From assembly GCA_009103225.1 (NCBI GenBank), contig RHPI01002533.1:395911-459910 (forward strand): 64,000 nt of DNA. The letters are read 5' to 3'. The stretch comes from Chlorokybus atmophyticus. Taxonomy: Eukaryota > Streptophyta > Chlorokybophyceae > Chlorokybales > Chlorokybaceae. The notes beneath the pieces are model-generated. The model worked only from the letters and a program-made list of their open reading frames with translations, was not told the DNA's origin and made no database searches. Made by a program: the position numbers and the translations under genes. This document shows positions 50,302 through 62,407 of the stretch, piece after piece (within the stretch, counting starts at the first letter, position 1; every line of letters begins with the position of its first letter).

Positions 50302-53300
50302 TCACGTCGCAACAACCGGGCTGCGCCAGCCATGATGCATATAAAACAGCTGCATGGACCTCACGATACGCGCGAAGTGATAGAACAGTTTGGACTTCTC
50401 TCCGCCGGCGATGCCCGCCTGGCCGTGACGGTTGGCCCCGGTGATGTCGCTGCAGGGGGACCCGCCGATGACGAGGTCGAAAGGCCCGTAACGCCTTAGC
50501 ACCTGCGCCACGCCGTCGTCGGTGCCCAACTTCCCCGTGATGTCGCCGTGTGGCACGAACTTGTGTTCCATGCCTTGCTGCCTGCGTGAGCATTGTGTGT
50601 GTGCATGCTCGCACATGCTCTTGGGTGTGTGCGTGTGCGCACGCGAGTGTGCCTGCGCGCATGTGTGTGCACGTGTGCGTACATGCACATGTGTAGAGAT
50701 ACACTTTGCCAGGTGTAACATAACACCACACTTTACAGTGCCTTACTTGAACCACTTTGAAACAACCTTCTGCAGATCATGGTCTTTTTCAGACGTGTGG
50801 TATGTCTTGATCTTCACCTGCACAAGAGGCAGCACGGTTCCAAGTCAATGTGCATGCGCGTTCGCCACAATCTCGAGGCTACCTACACACTGCATTCACT
50901 AACCCGCCGCCAATACATACAACATCCCACCTTAAGCTCGTGAAGGATGATGGCTGCAGCACCGATACCGTCAAACAAAGACAAGACGCTGACACCGTCC
51001 TTGAGATCAGTGGAAGAGTGGCACTTGCGTGCGAAGGGCGTGAGCAACCTAACGAAGGTTGGCACCTGAACAAGCAGCACGAGTCATTAAGCACACTCTA
51101 ATAGCTGACAAACAGGGACAGTAGTAATAGTGACAATCAGCACATGTTCCAGCTTACGCAAAAGGTTGCTCCAATTGCTTGGGTACGCCGCTTGTGTTGA
51201 AACAACGGCACGGTGTAGTGCTTGGGCAGGCCCATGATTTCCTCCACCTCAGGTAGATGCAGCGATCTGTTCGTTTATCGCACTTAAATCAATCAGTAAA
51301 TGTCATTGAGTGTCATGTGTGGCATTCTGCGCACTGTGACAGTTGGGCAGAACGCGCTGACGAGGACATGAAGCCACGATAGCAGAAGCAGCACCTGAGC
51401 GTCTGCTTGTGGTAGCACTCATCCCAGATCAGATTCTTCTCCTTAAGCGCTTTTTTTTGTTTGTCATCCAGACAGCAGCCGGGTGTCTGCAGCGCATGGG
51501 TCATTGCCTTTGCCACTGAAGGGGACTGGCACACAAGCAAATATGTTCAGCACACATGTTCAGCATGCATGAACACGCACGACGGCTATGCTGCGTTCAA
51601 GACAACGTTGACATCATTACCCCAATGTCGCTTGTAATACAATTGAACTTGCGCCTCCTGTCCCACGGCTCCCAGTTGCGACGGAGATAAGGGAACATAT
51701 CAAAGATGGTAAAATCTTCCCCACCTGTGTGACCTTCTAAGCAATATGCGCATGCAATGCTGCAAGCTTGTGCACTTAAGTGTTGGCTTTTTCTGCATGT
51801 ATTGTGTGCGTGCATGCGTGCTCTGTAGAACAACAAATGTTGTACAGCAGGGCTTACTTGGGTCCCTGCATGGTGGGCGACCCTTCCTCGGAACATCAGA
51901 TATGATGATGCGTGGCCGCCTGCAGACCGCATCGTGCATGGATTCGACCTTTTCGCACCATATTCCCGAGGCCATCTGCAGATGCAGCCTGAATTCCCTC
52001 CTCGCATCTCGGATGTGCTGTTGGTTGTTGCCGAGTACGTTCTCAAAGAGCTGCAAGCAAGCAAGTATTGTATGAATGCAAATCTGGTTTGTGATGCATG
52101 TCAAAGCATGCACACGGACACAAGGACATGGTCTTGGAACATGCAAAGGAGGCACACATCCACATTGTGGAAGGATGAGACGAACCATGTAGAATGGCAA
52201 GGGGGGAAGGTCGCTCGGCGATTCCCATGATACTGGTTCTACCCAATCTGCCTGCACGACGCGATGTGTGCGTCCGCGCGCGTGTGTGTGTATATGTGTG
52301 TGTGTGTGTGTTGTCTTGCGAGTTTCATACGTGCTTGTGTGACATTGCCTAGCAGTTCTCACCTCTACGCGCTTGCGTGTGCGGGCTTGCGTTAACCCGG
52401 CGGCAGCCGTACGCCGAGTGATTCTGCCCCCGATGCCGCGATGAAGCTTGCGAGTAGGTTGGAGACAGCAGTCATCAACATCTTGCACGCCTGTCTCTTG
52501 CCAACGTCAATAGCCAGCAAACAAATTCACATGCTCGCATGCCAACCTACAACTACACGCACGCTGCTTGCTCGCACAACCGCTTACCACTTTCATTCTC
52601 AGACTCATCTCCAATGTGGTTTGATTGCTCGTGTTGCCTCGATGCTTCAACCTCATTCTGCCTGAGGCAAGCCGGCACGTGTTCAACCAGTGCGGCAAGC
52701 GTCATCTCTTCACCGCAATAAGGACAACAACTCTTCTCTGCCTCAATGCCTTCTTGCTCAGGTTCATCTGTCCGAACCCCGCATGCAGTTAGCGCACAGT
52801 CAGGTCTTCATGCATATGTCTTCATGTGCATGAAGACATACCTTCATCGCTTGTGACAGCCGACTCGACGTCCTCAGCCTCCTCTTGCAGCTTGGCCGCA
52901 GTCTCGTTGGTGTTCCAGCATGCTGGTGCATGGTCGATGAGGTCCAGCAATGGCAACTCAACACCGCAGAACCTGCAACGCTCCCTTTCTGTCGCCTCAA
53001 CGCCCAGTTCCGGCGCAGGGGGTCGACAAACTTCAGGTTTGGGGCGAACCATTGTCAAATCGACAGGTTGCTGTTGAGCTGGCACATGCATTGAGTACTT
53101 GAAAGACCAGCAAATGTAACAACGCTTGCACGCACACGCACAAAGTAGCTACCTGTTTCTTCCTTCTCCTCCTCCTGTTGCTGCTGCTGCTGCTGTGTTG
53201 CACTGGTTTCATTCACCTGGAAGCATGCTGGTGCGTGGTCCACCAGCTCCAACACTGCCATCTCGCTCCCACAGAAGGGGCATTGCTCAGACTCCAAGCA

Positions 53301-53599
53301 GGCCTCTGAACTACCTTACGGGTGCACAACATGTGCTCTGAACATCTGCAAGAGCTCACACCTAGCAGTACAAGCAAGGGTACTAGCTTACCTTGCTCAT
53401 GTGTGCTAGTGAGCTCAGCCTGCTTGGATGTTCCAGCCTTGGTTGGTGCTGCTGGAAGTTGCGGTCGTGAGGTGGACGCCATGCACGACTGCTCTTCGGC
53501 TTGCTGCGCTGGTATGCATGGCGTGTTGTGGTCTCTCCTTTGAGCGAATGAAGGACGAAAGGCTTCGGAGCCGCCCGCTGTAGCCTTGCCGTTGCTCAT
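50302..53599 (-). CDS. DRM: DRM-type DNA cytosine methyltransferase with three UBZ-like zinc fingers
   Basis: Model: complement join 50302-50581, 50747-50817, 50931-51065, 51158-51266, 51395-51525, 51621-51724, 51858-52050, 52186-52251, 52363-52490, 52588-52767, 52842-53078, 53153-53305, 53392-53599, in frame, 664 residues. The N-terminal half has three C-x2-C-x11-H-x3-C fingers: CPFCGSEMAVLELVDHAPAC, CRFCGVELPLLDLIDHAPAC and CPYCGEEMTLAALVEHVPAC, each followed by a charged helix. They resemble UBZ4-type ubiquitin-binding fingers. The methyltransferase half shows the permuted order of plant DRM enzymes: FPYLRRNWEPWDRRRKFNCI, NLIWDE, LPEVEEIMGLPKHYT and RRTQAIGATF come before motif I (SVLSLFDGIGAAA) and motif IV (DLVIGGSPCSDITGANRHG, catalytic Cys about 615), then KLFYHFARIVRSM. 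Plant DRMs carry UBA domains where the fingers sit here. Likely role: de novo DNA methylation in the nucleus. Confidence 0.9.
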
Positions 53600-54694
53600 A
53601 GCGAGGGCAGCGAAGTTTCTTGCCTTGCGGCAAGCAGGAGCCTGTGGCAAGTTGCAAGCAGCGAGGTGGTAAGCTTTTGAGGTTGCGCTTGCATTTGATG
53701 CAAGTCTAGTCTAGCGCAAACTAGACATGTACAGGCATTGCTTGTGCAAGGCTAAGCAAGTGCCATTATGCTTAGACAACCCGCTTGTTGCCGAGTTAAA
53801 GCATGACACAGCACAACTATTAGGCCATGCACACGACTAGCTAGTCATGCACCGTGTGCATGCATGGTCTTAGGTATTTATTGTGCGCATTCAACGCAAC
53901 ACACGCTTTACATCATGCACCTTGTGGGAATCCCAAAGGTACCATAACCCTTTGTCACAAGAGATCTACAAGGAGGTCTCTTCACAAGTGGCTATAGTTT
54001 AGTGTTGAGAATCCCACGTTGTTAAAGACGTTTCTTGTGAAGAAAGAAGGTAAAACAAAAAGTCGTTTGTGAGAGAGGGCTTGCCAATGTGAGACTCTCA
54101 CCTGGTTGCCGAGTGCTGGGCGCTGTGCCACTGCCTGAGCTCAGCTCAACACACTTCCTAATGCTCTGCTTTGGCCTATGCCTCCAGAGATGGAGCTGGC
54201 CTCGATCCAAGCTGCAAGAAGCGAGAAAACAACCTTCGCCTGTCTTGAAGACCTCAATCCCAGCTTGAGCCATGCCGGCAGCCATAACAGTCTGTCCCGT
54301 CACCATGCTTGCGCCGCCGCCCTTCCACCTTGACAGCTTGATATGCTACACTGACAACAACTGACAGTGCAATGCATGCTACTTGAAAATGCGGATGTAA
54401 TCCTGCCGTTGTCAGCGGCGGCGGTGGCGGCGACGGCAGTGTGGTGCTTTAACTGCTTGAAGCTTGTCAAGGTCAAAGACAGCGTTCAGCAAGGAGGCGT
54501 ACTTGCCTCATTGCTGAATTCCAGTTTTAGGCGCTACAGAGCATGCACACTAGGCTAGCAGCTTGCTTCTTGTTAGTATGGTAGCCATATTCGGCTTGAG
54601 ACGATCGTGGTGGTCCAGCTGTTCGTAAGCATGCATTCTATACTGGAGCAGCTCTGTTCAAGCTCATCAGGCTTGGCCCAGCTACAAGACTGAA
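53600..54694. other. Intergenic region between divergent DRM and chaperonin genes
   Basis: Should hold both promoters. A minus-strand open frame at 54022-54306 and a plus-strand frame at 54367-54558 have no recognisable motif. A (GGC)n-like stretch lies near 54415. Confidence 0.4.
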
Positions 54695-57660
54695 ATGCAG
54701 GTGAGCATGTTTCTGTGAAGTGGTTGATGACACAATGGCAACTTTGGAGTCAACCAACACAGCGGTACACTCTGTGGTAGAAAGGTTTCTTGACAAGCCA
54801 AAGTGACAAGCAATAGGTTGCATGCTTATAGCTTGGGCGCTGTGTTGCAGCGGACTTCCCTTTCCGTCGTTTCTGCAGATCAAGCGGCTGGCAGGGCGGC
54901 TGAGCTGCTATCAGGCATGGCATTGGCTTCCCTTGGTCCACACGGACGGTGAGTGACGCGTGAGAATGTGTGCGCATACATGCAGGCACGAGTCTTCTCG
55001 TTAGGCATGTGAGTTTAGTTGTAGCTACTAAGCAGCGACTGACCCATATGGAAGCTCTGTCTGTGCCAGCGCATGGCATGCACGCTATGCTCAACTGGTT
55101 ACAGCGTGTGCGAATTGCTTCATGGCTTCGTGGTAGTACTTTTTGCGTGCATGCGTCGCTGCACTTAGTAATCGTAGATGACAGCGTCGGTTGCTGCAAG
55201 CAAAGTGCTTTTGCATAGTTAGGCTGCACCTCTGAAGGTAACCGTCGACACACTCATCGACTGCTCTCAACTCAACCATTGCTCTGTCACTGCAGGCATC
55301 ACATTTTACAGACAAAGGAGCGCGCAGGCTCCGCGGTTGTCAGCAGCATCAGCGGAAGAGTGTTCATAGGTGCAAACATAACAGGCCGTGATTCTCTCCA
55401 AGCGATTGGTACTTTCAGTCTACTATATACACACGTCTTTTTGCTCCAGCAGTTGCACGATTGGACAATGCTGTGGCGCGCTTCCTGGTCGACAACACTG
55501 TACTAGCACAGCATGGTACTTACGGAGATGGGGGCCTGCTTGCCCTTGCGTTGGCATCACAGTGAGTAAGCAAACAGTCTTTGCATGCGGCCATGCACTA
55601 TCCTCTGCTCCATTTTGTGGCTGCATTGACTTTGTATACATGCAGGCTCGTCAACGCGGCGCTGCAGCAATGCGCAACACCAGCGCTGAGGCTCGTGTTT
55701 GTTGAAGGGGTCACATCAGCACTGCACTGGTAAGTTAGATGCAGTTCATGTCCAACGCACAGCTACATGCTGGCTGTGCAAGCATTGTACAATCAAGCGA
55801 CAGCTGTCAGGTGCATGGAGGTATTACATGGCAAGGTGGTCATTGAGTGCAGCTGTGCGCTAGATAAACGTAGTGCTTCCAGCCAAGCTTGCAACTGTGG
55901 TTCTGCGCAAGGGAACACCGCGTCACCTCCACCAGCTGTTCGGTTGAGACTACAGTGGAGCGATCTTCCGTGCATCTTGGCATTGGTTCGCGGTGTGGTG
56001 GCAGCAAAACAAGTAAGTCCTACTTAGCTCCCATCCAGGGTATCGCGATAAACCACTTGATGGTACGCTCAAGTACTTGAACAGGTGTGTGGGCTGACAT
56101 CTTTGGAGGTGGACAAGCTGTGCATCATGCTCGTAAGGGCTTTTATTGCGTCTGTTCCTGATAAACATGATGGCAACCATCTCGCTGATGGCCCGTGTGT
56201 TCGCATTCAAGAGGTGCTGGGCCAACAACCAACTCGCTCGCAACTTGTGGTTGGTGTCGTGCTCGATACGCCTCTTTCACACGAAGGTGTTTATGCATGC
56301 AGTGTGGCAAGCGCACAGTACCCAACAGCCCACTTGTGATCATATCCAGTTACTGACATTGCTGCTGACGCATGGGATTTTTACTAACAGTAGTGCCCTT
56401 TGCAGTCATGGCGTCCGTACCCACCACCAGTGGGTTGAACATAGCAGTGTTCAATGTTGCCTTGGATGTCCAGCACCCAGAGCAGGCCTCACATGCAAGT
56501 GATGGATCTGGCGTCATCCCTGAGGGCATCATCGTGGACTTCAGCAATGAGGCTGAGAGGTTCAGCTTCATAAAGGCACAGATGGTAAAATTGAAGCAAT
56601 TGGCTGCGGCATTGAAAGCGCTCGATGTGCATGTCGTTGCAAGCCAGAAAGTCATTCATCCCGCATTGCAGGTGAGCACTTGCAGCACTTTTGTATGCCA
56701 AAATACACACGCAAAGCTTTGGGCTTGTTGACGGGAATCGTATACATCCTCTTACAGGCCCACTTCCTGTTACTTGGCATACTGCCACTCGAGAGACTGT
56801 CTGCTCGCCATATCCTCCCTGTGGCGCGTTGCACGGGAGCACAGGTAATCAGCAACCTCTCGCCTGATGCCGATCTAAGCGTGTCACTGGGTCGTGTAGG
56901 TGGCATCCGCGTTGAGGAAATCGGTCACAAGAGGTGAGTCGCGTTGCTCTGTGCACAACACTGCAACCAAGGTGTGTTACTGACTCGTGTGAAATGCAGG
57001 TACCTGCTTCTGACCACTTGTGACGGCCATGCAGCGGCTGCTCCCGTCTCCACTCTGTTGCTTTGTGCAAGGAATGACATTGCCATGCAAGAAACAATGG
57101 CCGTCTGCGAGTCAGCTCTCAAAGTTCTGCATCTTGCAGTTGAATCGCCTTGGGCTGTAGAAGGTGGCGGGTAAGCAGCACACAAACACATCCACTGTCA
57201 AGCATAGATACTTGAATGGTGGCAACACACACAACATTCATCCGGCAAAGAAGCCAACTTGGTATGTTGGCTACGTGCCAACACAATCCGTTCAACCCGT
57301 GTGGGTTGCAGGTGCACAGAGGCTTTGCTGGCCAAACACATAAAAAGCAAGCATGCTGAGACGGCATCTGCCCAATGCTACAGCGAGTGGCCCACACGAC
57401 ATAGGCATGCCTTGCGTACCGGGATGAAGGCTGTTGCCACTGCTTTGGAGAGTATATCTCAAGCCATCCAGGGTCGTCGCGCACAGCAAGAGTGGGAGCA
57501 TAGTGACGCGCAGCAAGGCGATGGGGATGAACAGGGCAAGACAGCTTTGGACAGGCCGGCAGTTATTGACTTGGTAGCAGTGAAGTCCTCCGCATTGCAG
57601 ACGGCAGTAGAAGCTGCAGCGCTCGTTCTACAAACGGATGACATGATCCGTGTCACTTAG
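54695..57660 (+). CDS. MKKS: Chaperonin-like protein related to MKKS/BBS6
   Basis: Model: join 54695-54700 (tentative ATG CAG), 54851-54948, 55296-55369, 55453-55561, 55646-55729, 55811-56012, 56085-56286, 56406-56671, 56758-56933, 57000-57170, 57312-57660, in frame, 578 residues, against about 570 in human MKKS. The chaperonin order is clear: ELLSGMALASLGPHGRHH (equatorial LGP.G), YGDGGLLALALASQLV (position of GDGTT), PTRSQLVVGVVLDTPLSH and LNIAVFNVALDVQ (apical entry), VHVVASQKVIHPALQ, LLLGILPLERLSARHILPVA with RCTGAQVI, GCTEALLAKHI and MKAVATALESI. The GDGTT ATPase motif is GDGG here, so ATP hydrolysis is probably lost, as in BBS chaperonins that assemble the BBSome. BBS10 or BBS12 remain alternatives. 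The first exon is the least sure part. Confidence 0.8.
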
Positions 57661-59514
57661 ACTGCTGCTGCTGGCTGGTGGAGATGTCGCATCTCGTTCA
57701 GGCAAGTGTTGTTCCTTTGAGTAACCAGTAGTTGGTTGTATGGGCATGACAAGTGGCAGATCACCCGCATATTGCATGTGTGCTATGCGACGAGCTACGC
57801 ATGTACAGAATCTGCGTTGCAGCAGCAAGCTTGACATTGGTTATTGAAAGGGCCAAGAATGCACGTGCAGCTTAGGTCAAGGCGCCACTACGCGTTGATA
57901 CAAACAATGAGTATTGTGATGTGTCAACGTGTAAAAGATGCTCATCGCACATTTATGGAAAGAAGGCTCACTTCGGGGAGACCGAGCGACAATTGCTCAA
58001 GGTGCAGTCTCTCCCGGCAGATGTATAAGGTATAAGAGAGGGCCCCCCCAGTAGAAGCACACAAGCAAGCGCACAGTCAAGCACACATCATCACGCACAA
58101 GTCACAGTGCCTAGTACAAACCCTAGTGCTAAGGGGGCTGGCTAGCCAAGTGCACGCCAACCAACCAAGGACGATGCTGACAGTAGGCGCAGTAGCAGCA
58201 GCAATACCTGCAAAGGCGGAGGAAGAAGGAGAGGGAGAGGGGGAGGGAGAGGTTAGGGCCTGACGCAGGCTGACCAGAACACGACCACACGATCAGCCCC
58301 TCGCCGCCAGTGGCTTGCTGTTGCGATATAGTCCTGTAACAACAACACTACTATCATTTATCAGTGCACGAGGCAATGTGTGTCCTGCACGCTAACAACA
58401 ACCATAACTATCACACACCAACCCCACCACGCAACCCCAACCGGCACCTAACCAGCCCAGCACCCGAACCGAACACAGCACAACCTGTGCGGAGGGCACT
58501 GGACCAGGCACTGCTGACGTCGGCAGTGCAACGCAACTACGACACAACCCAGCAAACCCTGCTGCGTCGCTAGCAGAGGGCGAGGAAGGAGGCGGAGCCA
58601 GGGAGAGAGGGAGGGGGAGTCCTGGTCGCCAATTTGCATGCTGTCTGCGTGACTGAAAGCGCCAACAACTAACCAACACCCATGTGGGCAGGTGATTACC
58701 AACTGCATATTGACTGCTGCATGTCTAACGGGGTAGAGGCAGTAGATTAGCGTGCTAGTAGTAGCCCGGTGGTCAACTAATTGACATTTGTACGACACCT
58801 TGCATGTATTGCTGCGTGCTGACTGGACTACACGTTGTGCATGCGCATGCATGTCCTGCATTTGATGTACACATACACAACTACCTGTAACTCACAACTC
58901 ACAATGGCTGTAGGCCATATCACAACATAGCCGTTAGGCATACACATGTGTCTCACACAGCACTTCACATACCCTATACACATGCAAACAGGGCATGAGT
59001 CACGCAATGTATACCTTACAGTGTTTGAGCGCATGCCCAAACACTACGGTATACATCTGATCGGGAGAGACTGCACCTTGTTAAGCAATTGTTGGTCGGT
59101 CTCGTTTGTCTCAGCCATCGTCCCTGAATACGCTGCGAGCGTGCGCTTTGACTGTATGAAGGTTGTTTTGCAATACCATATGATGTGCGTCTTCTCAATC
59201 TGAGTTATGAATGTGCCTCAAAATTGACCGACCCATCGCGTTGCAGAAAATAATGCCACAATGATGTCAATGTCACTGGGTTTCACCTTTTCTTGACATC
59301 TATGTCACGATTGTTCATATCGGTGGCACACAACAAAATGACTTATGTTGTGCATTTTCCCCTTGGGAGCGTGTAACACTGGTCTGAATGATGACCGGGG
59401 TATAGCATGCTGCGCACATTGTCTGCCACATTGGTTGTATATAGGTTTATAGATGTCAACAAGCACACAACAGCAGATGTAATTATTAGCATTCTATTGA
59501 CACAACGCTTACTC
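57661..59514. other. Intergenic region, purine-rich in places
   Basis: About 1.85 kb between two convergent genes. It includes G/A-rich runs near 58215-58255 and 58575-58620. No exon is supported and no repeat family is recognised. Confidence 0.45.
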
Positions 59515-62407
59515 CTACACGTGCAATGTGAGCCTGTTGAGAGCTGCCAGCTCGTGGAAGATGGCAGCCTCCTCAATCAATGGGTGGAATTGATACACGT
59601 CGTGCTGCGTCACCTGCAATTGCGTGGTGAGTCCATGCAATGTCGTACTGAGGACACTGCGGCTGGCATACCTTTGTTGGCAGGGTGTTGTAGTAGTGGA
59701 ACTGCGTGGCGTTGTGGCTGCACCGCACAAGCAATAGGTCAGTGACGTCAACAACAAAGTGGCAAAGATTTGCACAATACAATTTACTATGGAAAGCGGG
59801 AAGTCCATGCATGCATACTAACGCACGCACGCATGCACTTTTTGTTGGGGTTGCCTCTGCTAGCCTGCTTCTTGCACACTATGCTTGCACTGCATGATTT
59901 GTAAATAACATGTACCCTATGCACACTGTGTAAGGCGAAAGCAACAGTACTGTTCCATGCAGGCGCTCACCTGAAACCATAGAGATGGACATCAGTGCAC
60001 ATGCGCAGCGCAAGCACCACGCCCGCCATGCCAGTGCTGGGCTTAAGACCCCGCTGATTCACCCACTCCCTGCCCGAAAAACATGTAAGTTGTCAACCAA
60101 ATAGTGAACATTCAGTCATTGATGCCTGTTGCAAGTTGAGTACGGCGCTCACCACACGTAGCACCACCACTCGGGGTTGAAGACGTACTGCGTGCGCGTG
60201 AGATAACGCCGCCGGTGCGCCACATACTGCACACACGGACGAGAAATGTATACACCAGGGATGGATGTGCTCGTCACCTTCAGCTTGTTCATGAGCCACT
60301 CACCTTCCTGACGTCCTTCTCATTGCGTGCAGTGAACAGCAAGATCTTGTCCTGAACAGCAAGAGCATACAAATGTGCTGGATACATTGTCCCATCAGCA
60401 TTCCACCACAACATTGCCCCACAGGCAGGACGCGAATGTAGATAATTATCAAGTCATTCACACACCTTGCTGGTCTCTCTGTACCCGAGGTGGTCCACAT
60501 TCTGTATACGGATTGTAGTCTTTGTGCCAACGCGAGACTCGTAACTGCCACACAACCACAGTTCACAACAACTCAATGCACCTGTTGTCAACTAGTAATG
60601 GTCGGACACTTGCTGAGAAATTAAACAGTTGAATTGTCTTAGCCCCACTCACCCTTTAGTAGGTGCGGCATTGAAGCGAATCACCGTGTCACATGCATCA
60701 ATGTCTACACCGTGCTCAGCTTGTAACAGCGCCCCACTGTTCCCCTGCAGGTGACACTGTCAGCAACCTTATACACATTCGCTGTGTGTGCGTGAGTACT
60801 TGTTGACGATGCTTACCACAACGGCGCAGGTGCCGAAGTTTTTGGCGGAAGAGGCGGATACGGGCCCGATCTCGTCTGTCTTGGGGATGACCTCCAGCAG
60901 CTTGGGTTCCACTGCCAGGAGCTGTGTGCATGTGAAAATGACTGTGATTGAGAATGGGCTCGTGCTTCTGTATGCCTATGCAAAGGTGTTTGTGTGTTTG
61001 TGCAAACTTGCATGTCACCTGGTCGTAGTCTCGGAAGTCCATGATGAGATGGCCGCCACATGATATGCTGCCACGCCTGCAGAAGGTAGGTGTGGTTTAG
61101 CGCAGGAAACGTCTTGCGCTCATGCTTCATGCTTCATATAGGTGGTGTGGTGTGCTGACATGTACTGTCAGTACATACATTTCAAACAGCAGGTGGTTGA
61201 GTATGACGTCAAGCGGTCGCTCCAACAACTCCTGCATCTGCGCATTGACAGCAACATGTGGATGAGGGTATTTGTGCCAGACGTGCATGCAATGTACGCC
61301 CACCAGCACACACACGCGCACACCTTCTCATTGAGACCTCGACCAGAACTGTCTTGCTTGTGCTGTTGCTGCTGTTGTTGCTGCTGTTGCTGTTGTGTGT
61401 GTTCTTTTGGCAGCTTCTCCTCAACAACACCCCCGCTGGCCTTTGAAGAACTACTCTCATCCGCAACCACACCTTTGCTGCGACTCTTCATCCCATGTGT
61501 GCCACCCTCAGCACTCTTCACACTGTCCTTTTGTCCACTCTGTGCTTTCACTGTGCTTTCCCATGCCAACCCTCCATCCACGTGCTCGACGTTTTCAACC
61601 TGACCGTCACGTGGCTTGCCAACCGATCCAAAGCGGACCAGAGTGGGTTTGGGCAGGATAGGCAACCCAACACTGCTACCAACAAGACCATCACTTCTCG
61701 TCGTGTTGTAACCTTCCACATCCACTGCAACACTTGATGCAGCACTGTCGTCTTCGGGAGTCAAAGTTGGATCATTTATCCTCAGTGCATTGAGTCTTAT
61801 CAGCTGTGGCTTGGGCAGAATGTATCCCAACTGCGTGTGCGTTGTTGTCGGGTTTTGCTGCTGGCGTTTTTTGTTCATGCTTATAGCGTCTGAGAGAGTG
61901 CGCCTGCGTGAGAGGTAACCCCGCAGGCTCTCGCGCACTATACTGTCGTAGTCCCTCCCTGCCAAACACACACTATCGAGTCGTGCATGAGGACCGCATT
62001 TGTGGTAACCATCACGGTTGCTGCAGCGAGCATGTAGAGAAAGAATGCAACATATCTTGCAACATGACATGACACATGGATTTGCGTGAGGGAAGGTCAC
62101 ACGACGAGTCGCTCAGCAGTGATCAGAGTGAGGTGAAGTACCAAGGCATGGGCTGACACTAAGCTGCGAGAGCGGAAAACTTTATTTTGAGAATATGTTG
62201 ACTTCCAGAGAACAGCACATATCAGGTATACCATGTGACAAGCCATCACATCCTACCACCGAATGTCTCCGTGGTGTGGAGCTCCCCCGCCATGGCCACC
62301 AGCAGCATTCCGAAGAGGCAGAGAGTGCCCGCGGCGGCAGCCCACACCAGCGCTCCTCTGACTCCTCCTTCTCTCACCCCATGCCGTGAACCCCTGGCCG
62401 CCCTCAT
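59515..62407 (-). CDS. GT29 sialyltransferase-like glycosyltransferase with polyQ stem
   Basis: Model: complement join 59515-59613, 59672-59717, 59971-60069, 60153-60226, 60304-60351, 60466-60544, 60653-60744, 60817-60921, 61019-61076, 61179-61237, 61324-61958, 62257-62407, in frame, 514 residues. A signal anchor (ALVWAAAAGTLCLFGMLLVA) predicts a Golgi type II protein. A long Ser/Lys-rich stem of about 200 residues carries eleven consecutive Gln. The catalytic part has sialylmotif L (CAVVGNSGALLQAEHGVDID, then DTVIRFNAAPTKGYESRVGT and KTTIR), motif S (KPSTGMAGVVLALRMCTDVH, then LYGF), and motifs III/VS (FHYYN and FHELAAL). Plants and algae usually lack sialic acid, and plant GT29 enzymes are tied to Kdo or related sugars, so the donor sugar is open. 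The gene looks intact. Confidence 0.9.
61351..61395 (-). repeat. CAG/CAA repeat encoding polyglutamine
   Basis: An imperfect CAG/CAA tract in the stem-coding exon of the GT29 gene encodes about eleven consecutive glutamines. Confidence 0.8.

Noticed and set aside
52271-52313. GT-rich stretch as a promoter or Z-DNA element
   Set aside because: It is a short (GT)n tract inside a DRM intron and needs no special explanation.
54022-54306. Minus-strand 94-residue open frame upstream of DRM
   Set aside because: No homology I recognise and no in-phase junction to the DRM start exon.
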